In this document: positions 18,456 to 27,921 of the stretch, in pieces
How positions within the stretch are numbered: position 1 is the stretch's first letter
Layout: the number at the start of each line of letters is the position of its first letter
Assembly: GCF_012641075.1 (NCBI RefSeq)
Contig: NZ_JAAXLJ010000006.1
Coordinates: 90,184-154,183, forward strand
DNA length: 64,000 nt
From: Secundilactobacillus angelensis
GTDB lineage: Bacteria; Bacillota; Bacilli; Lactobacillales; Lactobacillaceae
Direction of reading: 5' to 3'
Translations under genes and position numbers: made by a program
The notes under the pieces: generated by a model
What the model was told of the DNA's origin: nothing
What the model saw: the letters and a program-made list of their open reading frames with translations, nothing else
Database searches by the model: none

Positions 18456-18471
18456 CTTTTGAAATGAAATC

Positions 18472-18765
18472 TTAATTTACCTGATAACGCTCGATCTTCC
18501 CATACTCCTGCTCTTTCTTTTGAACAGCATTACGAAGATCGATATCATTTTGTAGATTTAAGAAATAGCGATCTGACACTCCGAAAAAACGACCAAGCCT
18601 TACTGATGTATCGACGGTAATTTCACGCCGGTCATGTAAAATATCCTGAATCCGCGAAGTTGGTACATTGATGTGTTTTGCCAAGGCATACGCAGATAGT
18701 TTAAGTGGCGTCATGAATTCTTCTTGTAAAATTTCGCTCATCTTAGGAGTTGGAATTTTTGTCAT
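18472..18765 (-). CDS. higA: HigA-type antitoxin (XRE family, VapI-like)
   Basis: This 97 aa DNA-binding antitoxin has the helix-turn-helix pattern SAYALAKHINVPTSRIQDIL followed by RREITVDTSVRLGRFFGVSDRYFLNLQ, diagnostic of HigA proteins. It would neutralise HigB and autorepress the operon. The ATG at 18765 follows GGAGGAAGATAAC and lies 18 bases after the toxin stop. Toxin-first gene order is the normal higBA arrangement. Confidence 0.9.
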   Translation of the reverse strand: MTKIPTPKMSEILQEEFMTPLKLSAYALAKHINVPTSRIQDILHDRREITVDTSVRLGRFFGVSDRYFLNLQNDIDLRNAVQKKEQEYGKIERYQVN

Positions 18766-18783
18766 GTTATCTTCCTCCAAACT

Positions 18784-19068
18784 TTAATGGTAATCTATAA
18801 TTTCAACGTTTATAAAATCGTTTTGGTTTTCTACTTCAAAGATGATCCGATACTGTGAATTAATCTTGATGCTATACTCGCCGCGCCTATCTCCAATCAG
18901 CTGCTCCAAATGGTTCGCAGGTGGAATACGTAAATCATTAATATTTTCTGCACTATCTATCATCATTAGCTTACGCAGAGCAACTCTTTGAATTGATTGT
19001 GGTAATTTTTTTGAGAACCGCTGGTGATACACTCTATCTGTTTCTTTATCCGCAAAACTTCTAATCAT
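18784..19068 (-). CDS. higB: HigB-type toxin (RelE/ParE superfamily mRNA interferase)
   Basis: The 94 aa protein starts MIRSFADKETDRVYHQRFSK and contains the RIPPANHLEQL(x)GDRRGEYSIKINSQYRIIF pattern typical of HigB killer proteins, which cut mRNA on the ribosome. It precedes higA and is driven by a strong promoter with a palindrome at its -35 region. An intact frame and a matched antitoxin suggest a functional module. Confidence 0.9.
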   Translation of the reverse strand: MIRSFADKETDRVYHQRFSKKLPQSIQRVALRKLMMIDSAENINDLRIPPANHLEQLIGDRRGEYSIKINSQYRIIFEVENQNDFINVEIIDYH

Positions 19069-19098
19069 ATTTTACCCTTTTGGACTATTTTAATTTAT

Positions 19099-19127
19099 AT
19101 TATACCTGATGCCCATGTACATGTAAA
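19099..19127 (-). promoter_or_regulatory. Promoter and operator of higBA
   Basis: On the minus strand TTTACA and a perfect TATAAT are spaced by 17 bases. The palindrome CATGTACATG (19114-19123) overlaps the -35 end and is a likely HigA binding site. Confidence 0.65.
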
Positions 19128-19232
19128 CTATATATATTTTTTACCTCGGTATTTTACCATTCCTGATTAATAATGACTTTATCCTTAAATAAGGTTGGTG
19201 TACGATAAATATTATCAGGGGAGGTATCATTT

Positions 19233-19652
19233 ATGAAAAAATCAATTCTACTCACACTTGCCTTCAGCGCCAGTCTGGTTGGCGCTCTGGGGTTGTCTAG
19301 CACGTCTGCCAGCGCCGCGAAATATCGCAGTGGTTTGCCACCAATTTTGAGGCATACTAAATGGCATAGTGCTAAAACAGTCAAGCTTTCTGGTGTGCGG
19401 GCACATGCCAAGCTTAGTTTCAGAACGAAGTCACTATATTACGCACCCGCAATCGGTCCCGGCGCGCAAACGACCTACAAGCTGAAATACAAGTACATCG
19501 GCCATCACGCCTACTACATTACCGGCCGTGTCTATAATAATGCTCCTAAGGGCGGTTTGGCTTGGAAGTACAAAGTCACTCGTCCTAGCTCACATAAAAT
19601 CTACGTTAAAGATTATACCAATGGCGTTGCCAGCGGCACTTACTACCGTTAA
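19233..19652 (+). CDS. Small secreted protein of unknown function
   Basis: The 139 aa protein has a clear signal peptide (MKKSILLTLAFSASLVGALG, cut likely after ASA near residue 28) and a basic, tyrosine-rich mature part with no motif I recognise. It has no anchor, so it would be released or bind the wall through charge. The ATG follows AGGGGAGGTATC. It is a single-gene unit. Similar short secreted lactobacillus proteins exist, but none with a known role to my knowledge. Confidence 0.8.
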   Translation: MKKSILLTLAFSASLVGALGLSSTSASAAKYRSGLPPILRHTKWHSAKTVKLSGVRAHAKLSFRTKSLYYAPAIGPGAQTTYKLKYKYIGHHAYYITGRVYNNAPKGGLAWKYKVTRPSSHKIYVKDYTNGVASGTYYR

Positions 19653-19658
19653 TACGAC

Positions 19659-19698
19659 AAAAGGACATCTCAATCAGCTGTGATTGAGATGTCCTTTT
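19659..19698. terminator. Bidirectional terminator
   Basis: An 18-bp perfect stem (19659-19676 and 19681-19698) with a GCTG loop separates the secreted-protein gene from the convergent gene at 19710. Confidence 0.9.
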
Positions 19699-19709
19699 AT
19701 ATGCCTGAA

Positions 19710-20432
19710 TTAATTTTGTAGGTTGATAGTGAAATCATATGTGTGATCAGAATTTTCATCTTCATCATCATCGGTATCATAATCAGCATCAAATTTAAAT
19801 CTTACTGACTTCAATGAATTTGCATTTTCTAATTTCTGAATAGGCAAGGTTACATTGCCAGACTTAGTGACACCTTTTGCAACTTCACCATCCCAGCTTT
19901 CCATAGAGTCAGCTCCATGTTGTTCGCCATTATCATAAATTGCGGTCCCCTGTGTTGGATAAACATCAATATCTCTCGTAGGTGAGATGATAAAGTGCAA
20001 ACGAACATATCCGTTAGTCTTAAAGGTCCCATCATTAGCAGATTCATATTTATGTGGTTTAGTCAACTTATAAACCGTTACTTTATCTACGGTGACTTTG
20101 GCTGGAGACCAACTTGAATTGGAATAATCTACACTATAAACTTTCTTACCCGAAATAGAATATTGTTCATCATCAACTGTCACTGATGAAGCAGTTGCTT
20201 TGTCACTAGCAGCTTGTTCATTGCTACCTTTTTCGTTATCAGTCGTATTATGTGCTGTTGCTTTCGGTGCACGATCAGATTTTGAGGCTGAATTATTGTT
20301 GGAGCCACCCAAAAATCCAATCATGAGCAAAATAACAACAACTGCAAGGACCCAAATCCACCATTTTTTATACCAAGGAGTTACTTCTACGAACTTATTA
20401 CCGTCTTTATCGACAAATTGTTTTTTAGCCAT
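19710..20432 (-). CDS. Membrane-anchored extracellular protein with DUF4352/DUF5067-like domain
   Basis: The 240 aa protein has a short cytoplasmic N-terminus (MAKKQFVDKDGNKF), one membrane helix at about 24-43, a Ser/Thr/Asn/Lys-rich linker to about residue 85 and an extracellular beta-rich domain. The domain resembles DUF4352/DUF5067 immunoglobulin-like telokin folds, but this is from pattern only. It ends in an acidic stretch DYDTDDDEDENSD that could bind cations. It lies 9 bases after a gene for another small membrane protein, suggesting a two-gene operon. Confidence 0.7.
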   Translation of the reverse strand: MAKKQFVDKDGNKFVEVTPWYKKWWIWVLAVVVILLMIGFLGGSNNNSASKSDRAPKATAHNTTDNEKGSNEQAASDKATASSVTVDDEQYSISGKKVYSVDYSNSSWSPAKVTVDKVTVYKLTKPHKYESANDGTFKTNGYVRLHFIISPTRDIDVYPTQGTAIYDNGEQHGADSMESWDGEVAKGVTKSGNVTLPIQKLENANSLKSVRFKFDADYDTDDDEDENSDHTYDFTINLQN

Positions 20433-20441
20433 TAAATTTTC

Positions 20442-20849
20442 CTACTTTCTGATTAGAGCAACAATTCCGGTAATGATAAAGAAAATACCACCAATAATTC
20501 CAAAATTACCACATGAGAATAAGAGCACGACACCAAGAACGATTATTGCGATACTAATTACGTTATGCTGTTTGTTAATAAAGAATAATAGAATGAAATC
20601 TACAATCGAAATTAAAATGCCAAATAAAATCTCGATTGTATAAGATCCACCACCGCCTAAAGAATCAGCTACTGAAGCTATGCCAAAACCTGAAACCAGC
20701 GAAATGACAGATAAAACTAAGCCAATAATACCTAAAATTAACTCGGGTGTTCTTTTCCGTCCTAATCCAACCTCAGAAGGTGTACTCACCTGCCTATATA
20801 TTTTCCCATCTGCACCTTGAATCTTTTTTACCACCTGAAACACTCCCAA
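20442..20849 (-). CDS. Small four-helix membrane protein (DUF4064/DUF4190-like)
   Basis: This 135 aa protein begins with a soluble stretch sharing the DGKIYRQV pattern with its neighbour's DGNKFVEV, then has about four hydrophobic segments with a glycine-rich loop (SLGGGGSY). It resembles small DUF4064-type membrane proteins of unknown function. The shared N-terminal pattern suggests that the two operon genes act together at the envelope. The start follows GGGAGTG. Confidence 0.7.
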   Translation of the reverse strand: MGVFQVVKKIQGADGKIYRQVSTPSEVGLGRKRTPELILGIIGLVLSVISLVSGFGIASVADSLGGGGSYTIEILFGILISIVDFILLFFINKQHNVISIAIIVLGVVLLFSCGNFGIIGGIFFIITGIVALIRK

Positions 20850-21148
20850 ATTATTCAGCTTTTATCGTCGATCAGTATTTGGACTACCCCTAAATGACAT
20901 CCTTTGAAAAGTTGATATACTGCCTTTTAAGTTTGAATTCACAATAAAAATTGACTCCTTCTAATTCAATACATCACAAAGTACATAGCACCCATCCCAC
21001 AAAGCTCTACATAGTCATATATAAGACGCTATTATATTAGTATAAATTTGCATTGAATATTAATAATACCTGACAACTCTAGTGATTTCAACAACAATTG
21101 TATCCTTTCACAAAGATTCTAATGCCTTTAAATATATTGTTTGAGAAC
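20850..21148. other. AT-rich intergenic region with no gene recognised
   Basis: About 300 bases upstream of the small membrane protein gene and downstream of the first LPXTG gene. It presumably carries the promoter of the 20442-20849 gene, but I could not identify a convincing -10/-35 pair, ORF or RNA gene. Confidence 0.4.
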
Positions 21149-21200
21149 TGACAGCAAAAAGCATCCCAATCCGATTTGATTGGGATGCTTTTTGCTGTCA
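21149..21200 (-). terminator. Strong terminator of the first LPXTG gene
   Basis: A 23-bp perfect inverted repeat (21149-21171 and 21178-21200) with a six-base loop; the internal run of T in the stem continues from the G/C-rich core. It is four bases past the stop codon. Confidence 0.85.
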
Positions 21201-21203
21201 CTA

Positions 21204-24200
21204 CTAATCTTGTTTCCGCTTCTTCAGCCCCAGTGCACCCAGCAGCATACTTAAACTGAGTACGCCAAGACCAACAGCTGCGGATTCATCCGTTTCGTTG
21301 GTCTGCGGCAATGTCGTTTGCGCCACATGACCATCTTGCACATGATTTTGATCGTTGCCATCAACGCCAGTCGCATGAGCGGTACCGTGAGTCGTTGTAT
21401 CACCATTTACGGGTGCAACAACATGGCTGTCACTGCTATCAACATTGGTGGTTTCAGCTGAAGGATCAGCTTCAACGGCTTGTCCGTCACGGTCTTCACT
21501 GTTACTACCAACTGAACGATCATCGCTCGTGGTACTAGCGTCAGCAGTCGCTTGACTATCATCCGTCGCCATGGATACATCTTTGCCACCACCTGCTGTT
21601 ACAGTTGGCAAGTCACTAGTTTCCGTATTCAATGGTGTCGATACTTCACTGCCACCAGCATTCTTCGCAGTCACTGGAAAGACGATTACACCAGTATTCT
21701 TAGTAATCGTTTGGGTCACGGGTGCATTGCCCACCAGAACATAACCAGCGGGTGCCGTGCCCTTAACAATGTTGCCTAAATTCCCGGTAACCGCACCGTG
21801 ACCAACCACTTCACCGGTATCCACATCGATATATTCAACGGGATAGATTTCTGCACTAGGTGCGGTATTAGGAACGGATGTCTTAGTTGCGGATGTCATT
21901 CCAGGTGCAACTTTCGCCTGATAATAGGTAATCGCCCGCGTAACGTTTTGAATGGTATCTGTTGGATCAGTCTTACCCGCTGTTGCTGCAGCATTCACTC
22001 CGGCAACAGACGTCTTATCCGGCACATAGAAGAAAACGTCGTCGCCGCTATCACCCATTCGAGTGCCTTGAATAATCGGTGCGTCCACTTCCTTGGTAGC
22101 TGCCTTATTTGGTGTGGCAGTCCAAGTATCAGTTACCAAATCGTGGTTGAGCGTCCAGTTAATCGTCTGAACATCCTTTTCTGGCAATTGCGAAATATCA
22201 ACGTCTGTGGTGGCTGGTACAAATTTCACGGTAACTTTCTGGACCTTCTTGGTCGTCACTATCCGGTGAACCACGTGAATTGTGACCTCAATCGGCTTCT
22301 CGCCGACAATTTCAACGCTACCAGAAGTTTTCTGGTCAGTTGCGAAATCGTATCCGCCCGGCTGCGTAGCCGTCCACGTGACGGAACCATCAGCGTTACC
22401 GGTAATCGATTCCGTCGTGGTCATTACCGTTGCACCATCATTGTCATCGTCAACGTAAGTCAAGATGACCTGCACATCCGTTAAAGTCACTGGTGTCGGT
22501 GCTTCTAACTGACTTTCTTCTGGCGTCAACGGCGTAATTGGTGTGAGTTGACTGAAGTCCAGCAACGTCGAATCAAAGTTCCCTGGAATCGTCAGTAATT
22601 TTTGCAAAACACCCTGGAAATCATTTGTGATGACAGCGGATTGTTGATCCAAGGTCGTCACGGCGTTCGCCAAAGCCGTGGCAGCGTTGAAGATTGCCGC
22701 GTGCTCTTGAATGAATTTAGGCGAATAAACCGTATTGCCAGCAGCGTCCTTTTGGGTATTGGGATCACTTTGAGCCGCCGAAGTCATGGATGTTTTCATC
22801 AACGGTGACAGCGACATACCATAACTGTCGATCTGATCGTACAGCGTCTTCCAGAGACTATTAATCGTCTGGGTGAAGCCGGTGGTCGGGTCACCATTTT
22901 GATAAGCCATGGTTAAGAAATGATCCGTCGCCGGCACGTTAGCCAGTGCGGTCGTGCCCTCAGTGACTTGTTGCTGAACTGAATCCATAACGGTCTGCAA
23001 ACGACCGCTGAGATCCTTCGTGGCATAGTAAACACCAGGAGACGTCTGCCAAACCACGTCGTTGGCTGCGTCTGCCGCTTTGAATGCGTCCAGCAGCGTC
23101 TGACCAATACTCAGCAGTTGGTCGGTTTGCGATTGATAAATCTGTTGCGCTTGCTCTTTGAGTGTCTGATTAAAAGCGGCATCGAAGGTTGTTTGGTCAA
23201 ATGGCACGCCGGTACCAGCGTAAATCGTCTTGACGGTATTTTCCACCTGAGTCTTAGTTCCCTCAATGGTGCTTAATAATTTGGCAGCATAGGTTGAACT
23301 CACCGTTTTAGCCACTGCCGAGCCATTCGGACTCAGGTAACCAGAGGCAGTATTAGCCAGCGCGGATTCAATCCGGCCAACGGTGCCATCATCCTGGTAT
23401 GGCAGCGCTGTGTCACCCACTTGTTTCATATAATTAAATAACGCAACCACTTCTGGATATGAGCCGGAAAAGTCGGTTTGACCGCTTTGAGCCTTATTCA
23501 GATCCGCCGTTAAATCCGCCTTAGCCACGGGCAAAATATCATCTTCAAAGGTAATCTGACCATCACCGTTTTGATCGGTATAGGTCTTCCCATATAACGT
23601 CGCGGCAACCGTCCCATCTGTGGTGGTATCCGGTGTCACCAATACCTTAGCGGAGGATTGATCGGCCAAAGTAGTTGCATCCTTGATCATCGTGGTCAAC
23701 CCAGCCGGACTTGCCGTCAACGCCGCGGCGTAGGCAGCGGTAGTGGAATCAGCAACCAACTGAGCAGCTACCGTGTTGGTGGTAGCATTGTACGCGTTAA
23801 CGTCATCGCCAGCGGTTTTTACACTGTCTGGCAACGCGTCGTGCAAGGTCGTCAGTTGATCTTCGGCTGACTGTAAATGATCATTGGCGGTTGTCGCCGC
23901 GGTAGCAATTGTCGCTTGCTGACCAACCAAATCAGTGTATTCAGCATCAACCTTATCATAGTCAGTTTTCAACGCCGTACTAGTGGCTGGATCGACGGTT
24001 TCATACGTCGGCGCTTGTGTTGCAGCTTCGGTTTTATAGTTACTTAAATCAGTTTCGTAATCAGCCTTTTTCGTATCATAAGCCGTTTTGGCCGCATCAA
24101 CTGAGCTGGCGGCTTGCTGATAATCATTGACAGCCTGAGTATAGGCGCCATTCTTAGCGTCCAAATAAATTGTCAACGCCTGCTGCGCAGTATCAGGATC

Positions 24201-24416
24201 AGTGGTGGCTGAACTATCAGCCGCACCGGTTGTTGGCGCTGCAGCCTCACTCTGCTGTGTTGTATCTACCGCAGTCACAGTATCCGCTTGAGCAGTGACA
24301 CTCCCACCCGCCAGCAAAACGCCGGTGAGCATCAAAGTACCCATCCCTGCAAACAGCCATTGTTTCTTTGCTTTATACATTTTGTAACGCATTGTTCTCT
24401 CCATACCATTTAACAT
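21204..24416 (-). CDS. Large wall-anchored (LPQTNE) surface protein with MucBP-like repeats
   Basis: The 1070 aa protein has a long KxYKxGKxW-like signal peptide (YKMYKAKKQWLFAGM, cleavage likely after AQA near 44), a helical N-terminal region (to about 640) containing an EF-hand-like loop DQNGDGQITFED near residue 285, two or three MucBP/beta-grasp-like segments (about 650-900), a Ser/Thr/Asp-rich stalk and the sorting signal LPQTNE at 1036 with membrane helix and KKRK tail. It is probably an adhesin attached by sortase. It is a paralogue of the next gene. Start ATG after GGGGGGACC. Confidence 0.88.
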   Translation of the reverse strand: MLNGMERTMRYKMYKAKKQWLFAGMGTLMLTGVLLAGGSVTAQADTVTAVDTTQQSEAAAPTTGAADSSATTDPDTAQQALTIYLDAKNGAYTQAVNDYQQAASSVDAAKTAYDTKKADYETDLSNYKTEAATQAPTYETVDPATSTALKTDYDKVDAEYTDLVGQQATIATAATTANDHLQSAEDQLTTLHDALPDSVKTAGDDVNAYNATTNTVAAQLVADSTTAAYAAALTASPAGLTTMIKDATTLADQSSAKVLVTPDTTTDGTVAATLYGKTYTDQNGDGQITFEDDILPVAKADLTADLNKAQSGQTDFSGSYPEVVALFNYMKQVGDTALPYQDDGTVGRIESALANTASGYLSPNGSAVAKTVSSTYAAKLLSTIEGTKTQVENTVKTIYAGTGVPFDQTTFDAAFNQTLKEQAQQIYQSQTDQLLSIGQTLLDAFKAADAANDVVWQTSPGVYYATKDLSGRLQTVMDSVQQQVTEGTTALANVPATDHFLTMAYQNGDPTTGFTQTINSLWKTLYDQIDSYGMSLSPLMKTSMTSAAQSDPNTQKDAAGNTVYSPKFIQEHAAIFNAATALANAVTTLDQQSAVITNDFQGVLQKLLTIPGNFDSTLLDFSQLTPITPLTPEESQLEAPTPVTLTDVQVILTYVDDDNDGATVMTTTESITGNADGSVTWTATQPGGYDFATDQKTSGSVEIVGEKPIEVTIHVVHRIVTTKKVQKVTVKFVPATTDVDISQLPEKDVQTINWTLNHDLVTDTWTATPNKAATKEVDAPIIQGTRMGDSGDDVFFYVPDKTSVAGVNAAATAGKTDPTDTIQNVTRAITYYQAKVAPGMTSATKTSVPNTAPSAEIYPVEYIDVDTGEVVGHGAVTGNLGNIVKGTAPAGYVLVGNAPVTQTITKNTGVIVFPVTAKNAGGSEVSTPLNTETSDLPTVTAGGGKDVSMATDDSQATADASTTSDDRSVGSNSEDRDGQAVEADPSAETTNVDSSDSHVVAPVNGDTTTHGTAHATGVDGNDQNHVQDGHVAQTTLPQTNETDESAAVGLGVLSLSMLLGALGLKKRKQD

Positions 24417-24557
24417 GTTGGTCCCCCCAATGATGTTATGCTGTATAACTCATAAACATACCAATAGTCCCATTCTACGAGTAAAAAGTCAATTTAATCT
24501 GGTGAGATTGCTCAGTAAATATCGAAGGATTACAGCTGTAAATGACCATCATAAAAA

Positions 24558-24592
24558 GGCTATAAATCAGCGATATTTGCCAATTTATAGTC
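24558..24592 (-). terminator. Terminator of the second LPXTG gene
   Basis: On the minus strand GACTATAAAT pairs with ATTTATAGCC (one wobble), followed by TTTTT, 22 bases past the stop. Confidence 0.7.
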
Positions 24593-24613
24593 TTTAATCT
24601 AACCCGTTAAAAT

Positions 24614-27190
24614 TTAATCACGTTTGCGCTTCTTCAATCCTAGTGCGCCCAGCAATACGCTCATGCTGAGTAATCCTAGACCAGCAGCCGCGGATTCGTC
24701 CGTTTCGTTGGTTTGCGGCAACTTAGTTTGAGTAGCTGATGTATCCGTCTTCGTAGTGGCCGCCAATGCTTTGGCTGGTTCGCTACTGTTCACTTCGTCA
24801 GAAGTGCCAGCAGACTGTCCGGTTTGCGGACTCTGGCCTGGCGTATTGGTGCCTGTGGACTGTCCACCATTACCATTCTTAACGGTATCGCCGCCAGCAT
24901 CGGTGCTGGTAGTGTTATCCTCAGTCGGTTGCGTGGTCGTGTCCCCACTAGGTGTTTCCGTGGTACTGCCACCTTCTGGGGTATCGGTTGAACCGCCATT
25001 CTCAGGTGTGGTTGGCGTGCCACCAGTATCACCACCACCCGGATTAGTAGCTTCTTTGACCAAATGAACCACCACGGTAGCGTCCGTACCAGTGCCAATG
25101 GTCACCTCGCCGGAACCAGCTTGATCCTTCGCCAGTTGATAACCAGCTGGTACCACGGCGGTCCAGCTAGCCGCATCGCCATTGTGGCCAGTGAGCGCCT
25201 GCATCTTCACGGTGACAATTCCGTCGTTACCCGGCGTGCCGTCATCCACGTAAATCAGATGAACGGTCATGTTCCCTAATACCAGGTTAACCTGTTGCGG
25301 GGCGGTAGGATCCGCTAAAGTTGGCGTCTGCAGATAAGTCATTTCCGGCTTAGGTAAATCATAGAAACCGTTAGCCGTCAGCAAATCGTTGAGCACATTT
25401 TCATAGTTATCGGAAATCACAGACGACTGCTGCATCAAGCTGGTAATTGCATTTGCCAAAGTGGAAGCCGCTGTGTAAATCGGCTGGTTAGCCGCCACGA
25501 AATCTGAGGAATAGATCACGTTCCCCGCAGCGTCATGGGTAGCAGCTGTATCCGCACCGGCCGCGTCGTATCTCAGCAGCGGTGACATGGACATGCCAAA
25601 CTTGTCCAGCGTGTTGTAGAGGTTACCCCAAATACTGTTGATGGTTTGGGTAAAGCCACTACCAGCGTCGCCAGTGGCGTAGGCCACGGTTAGGAAATTA
25701 TCAGATGGTGCCATGTCAGCCAGCGCCGTCTTACCGTCAGCAATCTGCTGCTTGGCGGTGGCAATGGCATTAGTCAACGTGGCCGTTAAAGTGTTCGTCT
25801 TAACCCCAGCAGATGGCGAAGTCGCCCACAGCACGTTACCGGAAGCATCCGCTGCCTGGAAGGCTTTCAAGACGCTATCGGCAATGCTAATAATCTGACT
25901 GGTCTGGTCATCGTAAATTTTCAGCGCTTCAGCCTTCAAGTTTTCGTCAAATGACTTAGTGAAGCCTGCCTCATCAAAGGTGTTGCCGGTCTTGGTGTAA
26001 TTTTGTTCCATGGCAGTTTGAATCTGCTGCTTAGTCGCTTCAATACTGTTCAGCAACTCCGTGGCATAGGTGGAGCCGAAGCCGGAAGCTAAGCCGGTAC
26101 CGTTATCCATTAAATCATAGGAAGCATCGGTGGCTTGACCAGAAGTGATCCGCCCTTCTGTGCCATCAGCTGTTTGATATGGAAAAGCCGTGTCCGCAAT
26201 CTGTTTCATATAGTTGAACAGCGTCGCAATGTCAGCGTAGGAACCCTTGAGCGGTGCCTGATTGGTGGGGTCATTAGTGAGCTGAGCCAGGTCTGACTTC
26301 AAATCAGCCGTCACGCTTGGCAACACATCATCTTCATAGGTAATCTGGCCATCACCATTGGCATCCGTGTAAGTTTTGCCTAGCAAGGTCGCCGTGAGGC
26401 TACCATCCGAATTATCGTTCGCTGGTACCAAAATATGCGACGCAGTGGCATTAGTCGTAAAACCGTCCACATCATTTAAGACCGCATTTAAGTTACCCGT
26501 TTGCGACTTCAGGGCTGTCTGATAAGCGTTAGCCGTAGAATCAGCCACTAACTTGTCAGCAGTATCCTTGGTGGTCTTGTTGTATTCAGCAATTTCCTTA
26601 CCCGCATTTTTGATGCTGTCTGGTAAGGCGTTATACAGTGCGTCTAGCTTATCTTGAGCCGCTTTAGCCTGAGCGTTGGCATCCGTCACCTTTTGATTAA
26701 TGTCAGTTTGTTGCTGCTTAACATTATCGTAGTTGGTTTTCACACTATTATATTCAGTATCCATTGAATCCTTAGTCGACTGGTCGGTGGTTTGATAGTC
26801 CGGCGCCTTGTCATTGACATCGGTTTGATACTGATTAAGTTTCTTGTCATAGTCGTTCTTTTGGGTGTTATAGTCCGTGGTGTCCGTATCAACTTGCGTC
26901 TTAGTCTGATCAAGTTGGTTTTGGGCATTCTTATAGTCCCCATCCTTGTAATTCTGATAATCCGTTAATGCTTGCGGCTGCGTTGCATCAGTGTTTGCTG
27001 TATCTGCCGAATTAGACGCTGCCTGCGCAGTAGGCGCCGTTGCGGTTCCGGCGGTGTCAGCCTGCGCCGTGGTGCTACTACCCATTAATAAGGCACCCGA
27101 CATCATCACCACACCCATACCAGCAAATAACCACTGTTTTTTCGCTTTATACATCTTATAATGCATGACCTTTTCGTTTCTTCTTGTCAT
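24614..27190 (-). CDS. Wall-anchored (LPQTNE) surface protein, paralogue of its neighbour
   Basis: The 858 aa protein shares the domain order of the downstream paralogue: signal peptide with YKMYKAKKQWLFAGM, a glutamine/aspartate-rich coiled-coil (about 80-180, full of Y-N-x-x-K heptads), an EF-hand-like loop DANGDGQITYED near residue 272, a conserved helical domain, one MucBP-like module (about 660-720), a Thr/Gly/Pro-rich stalk and LPQTNE at 824. It lacks the second and third MucBP-like segments. The pair arose by tandem duplication. Start ATG after AGGGGGGG. Confidence 0.88.
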   Translation of the reverse strand: MTRRNEKVMHYKMYKAKKQWLFAGMGVVMMSGALLMGSSTTAQADTAGTATAPTAQAASNSADTANTDATQPQALTDYQNYKDGDYKNAQNQLDQTKTQVDTDTTDYNTQKNDYDKKLNQYQTDVNDKAPDYQTTDQSTKDSMDTEYNSVKTNYDNVKQQQTDINQKVTDANAQAKAAQDKLDALYNALPDSIKNAGKEIAEYNKTTKDTADKLVADSTANAYQTALKSQTGNLNAVLNDVDGFTTNATASHILVPANDNSDGSLTATLLGKTYTDANGDGQITYEDDVLPSVTADLKSDLAQLTNDPTNQAPLKGSYADIATLFNYMKQIADTAFPYQTADGTEGRITSGQATDASYDLMDNGTGLASGFGSTYATELLNSIEATKQQIQTAMEQNYTKTGNTFDEAGFTKSFDENLKAEALKIYDDQTSQIISIADSVLKAFQAADASGNVLWATSPSAGVKTNTLTATLTNAIATAKQQIADGKTALADMAPSDNFLTVAYATGDAGSGFTQTINSIWGNLYNTLDKFGMSMSPLLRYDAAGADTAATHDAAGNVIYSSDFVAANQPIYTAASTLANAITSLMQQSSVISDNYENVLNDLLTANGFYDLPKPEMTYLQTPTLADPTAPQQVNLVLGNMTVHLIYVDDGTPGNDGIVTVKMQALTGHNGDAASWTAVVPAGYQLAKDQAGSGEVTIGTGTDATVVVHLVKEATNPGGGDTGGTPTTPENGGSTDTPEGGSTTETPSGDTTTQPTEDNTTSTDAGGDTVKNGNGGQSTGTNTPGQSPQTGQSAGTSDEVNSSEPAKALAATTKTDTSATQTKLPQTNETDESAAAGLGLLSMSVLLGALGLKKRKRD

Positions 27191-27375
27191 GAAGAACCCC
27201 CCCTATTCAGCCTATGAAGCGTTTTCACATATACACCATTATAGTTACATTATTAGATGATAATGTCAATTAAAAGCGGGTATTCTTTGGTTAGAAATTC
27301 AGTAAAAAAAGGATGCCGTCAATTCAGTCTTCACCGAATTAATGACACTCTTCTTACTTATAAATTGCGATACGT

Positions 27376-27921
27376 TTATTTGTACTCATCCTTCAGTAAC
27401 GCCATTAAACTAAATTCTTTGGGATTACTTGTCAATCGTACATATTTCTTGATCGTACTCACCAAGTCTTCGGGGTTTCTACTCCAAAAATCATAAACAA
27501 CATCCTTAGATTTAATATTACCGATTTGCTTTTGATAAAATTGACGAATAAATTGGCTGGGCTTTAACTTTGATTTTTGAAACTCCTTAAACTTATCAAA
27601 ATAAACCACAAATAACATTTCGATTTCTGGGGTGGTATAGAGGTTAGTAACGCCAGAAACTTTGTACTGGTAGGCTTTACTTAACTTAAACGTTTCTCGC
27701 CTAGAATCTAATATTCGATAGATGTATACCTGCTGGTTTGGCCCAAAATCATGGTCAAGATACCGCTTTTGAAATTGGCTAGCAGACCTAGTCCGTAATA
27801 CTTCTTCATTCAGTAATTGTGTTTTCTTAAACTTCAACAAGTCATAATCCAGTAACACTTCCAGGATAGCTTCTTCAGCTCCGCCCTCAGCTATCAATGC
27901 GATTAAATCATTCTCATGCAT
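27376..27921 (-). CDS. RloB-like (TOPRIM-type) partner of the adjacent ATPase
   Basis: The 181 aa protein opens HENDLIALIAEGGAEEAILEVL, like the EGxxE first motif of TOPRIM/RloB nucleases. It then has ILDSR where these proteins carry a catalytic aspartate, and TPEIEMLFVVYFDKFKEF where RloB proteins have NPxFExWxxxHF. Such proteins pair with ABC-type ATPases in abortive-infection systems (RloA/RloB, AbiLi/AbiLii; PARIS is related in design). Its ATG overlaps the ATPase stop by 8 bases, so the two are coupled. The family call rests on pattern and context. Confidence 0.6.
   Translation of the reverse strand: MHENDLIALIAEGGAEEAILEVLLDYDLLKFKKTQLLNEEVLRTRSASQFQKRYLDHDFGPNQQVYIYRILDSRRETFKLSKAYQYKVSGVTNLYTTPEIEMLFVVYFDKFKEFQKSKLKPSQFIRQFYQKQIGNIKSKDVVYDFWSRNPEDLVSTIKKYVRLTSNPKEFSLMALLKDEYK

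Noticed and set aside
19154..19411. Minus-strand frame opposite the small secreted protein
   Set aside because: The plus strand has a signal peptide, ribosome binding site and terminator; the minus frame has none.
21311..22484. Plus-strand frames across the first LPXTG gene
   Set aside because: They lack ribosome binding sites and family motifs and mirror a clear minus-strand surface protein.
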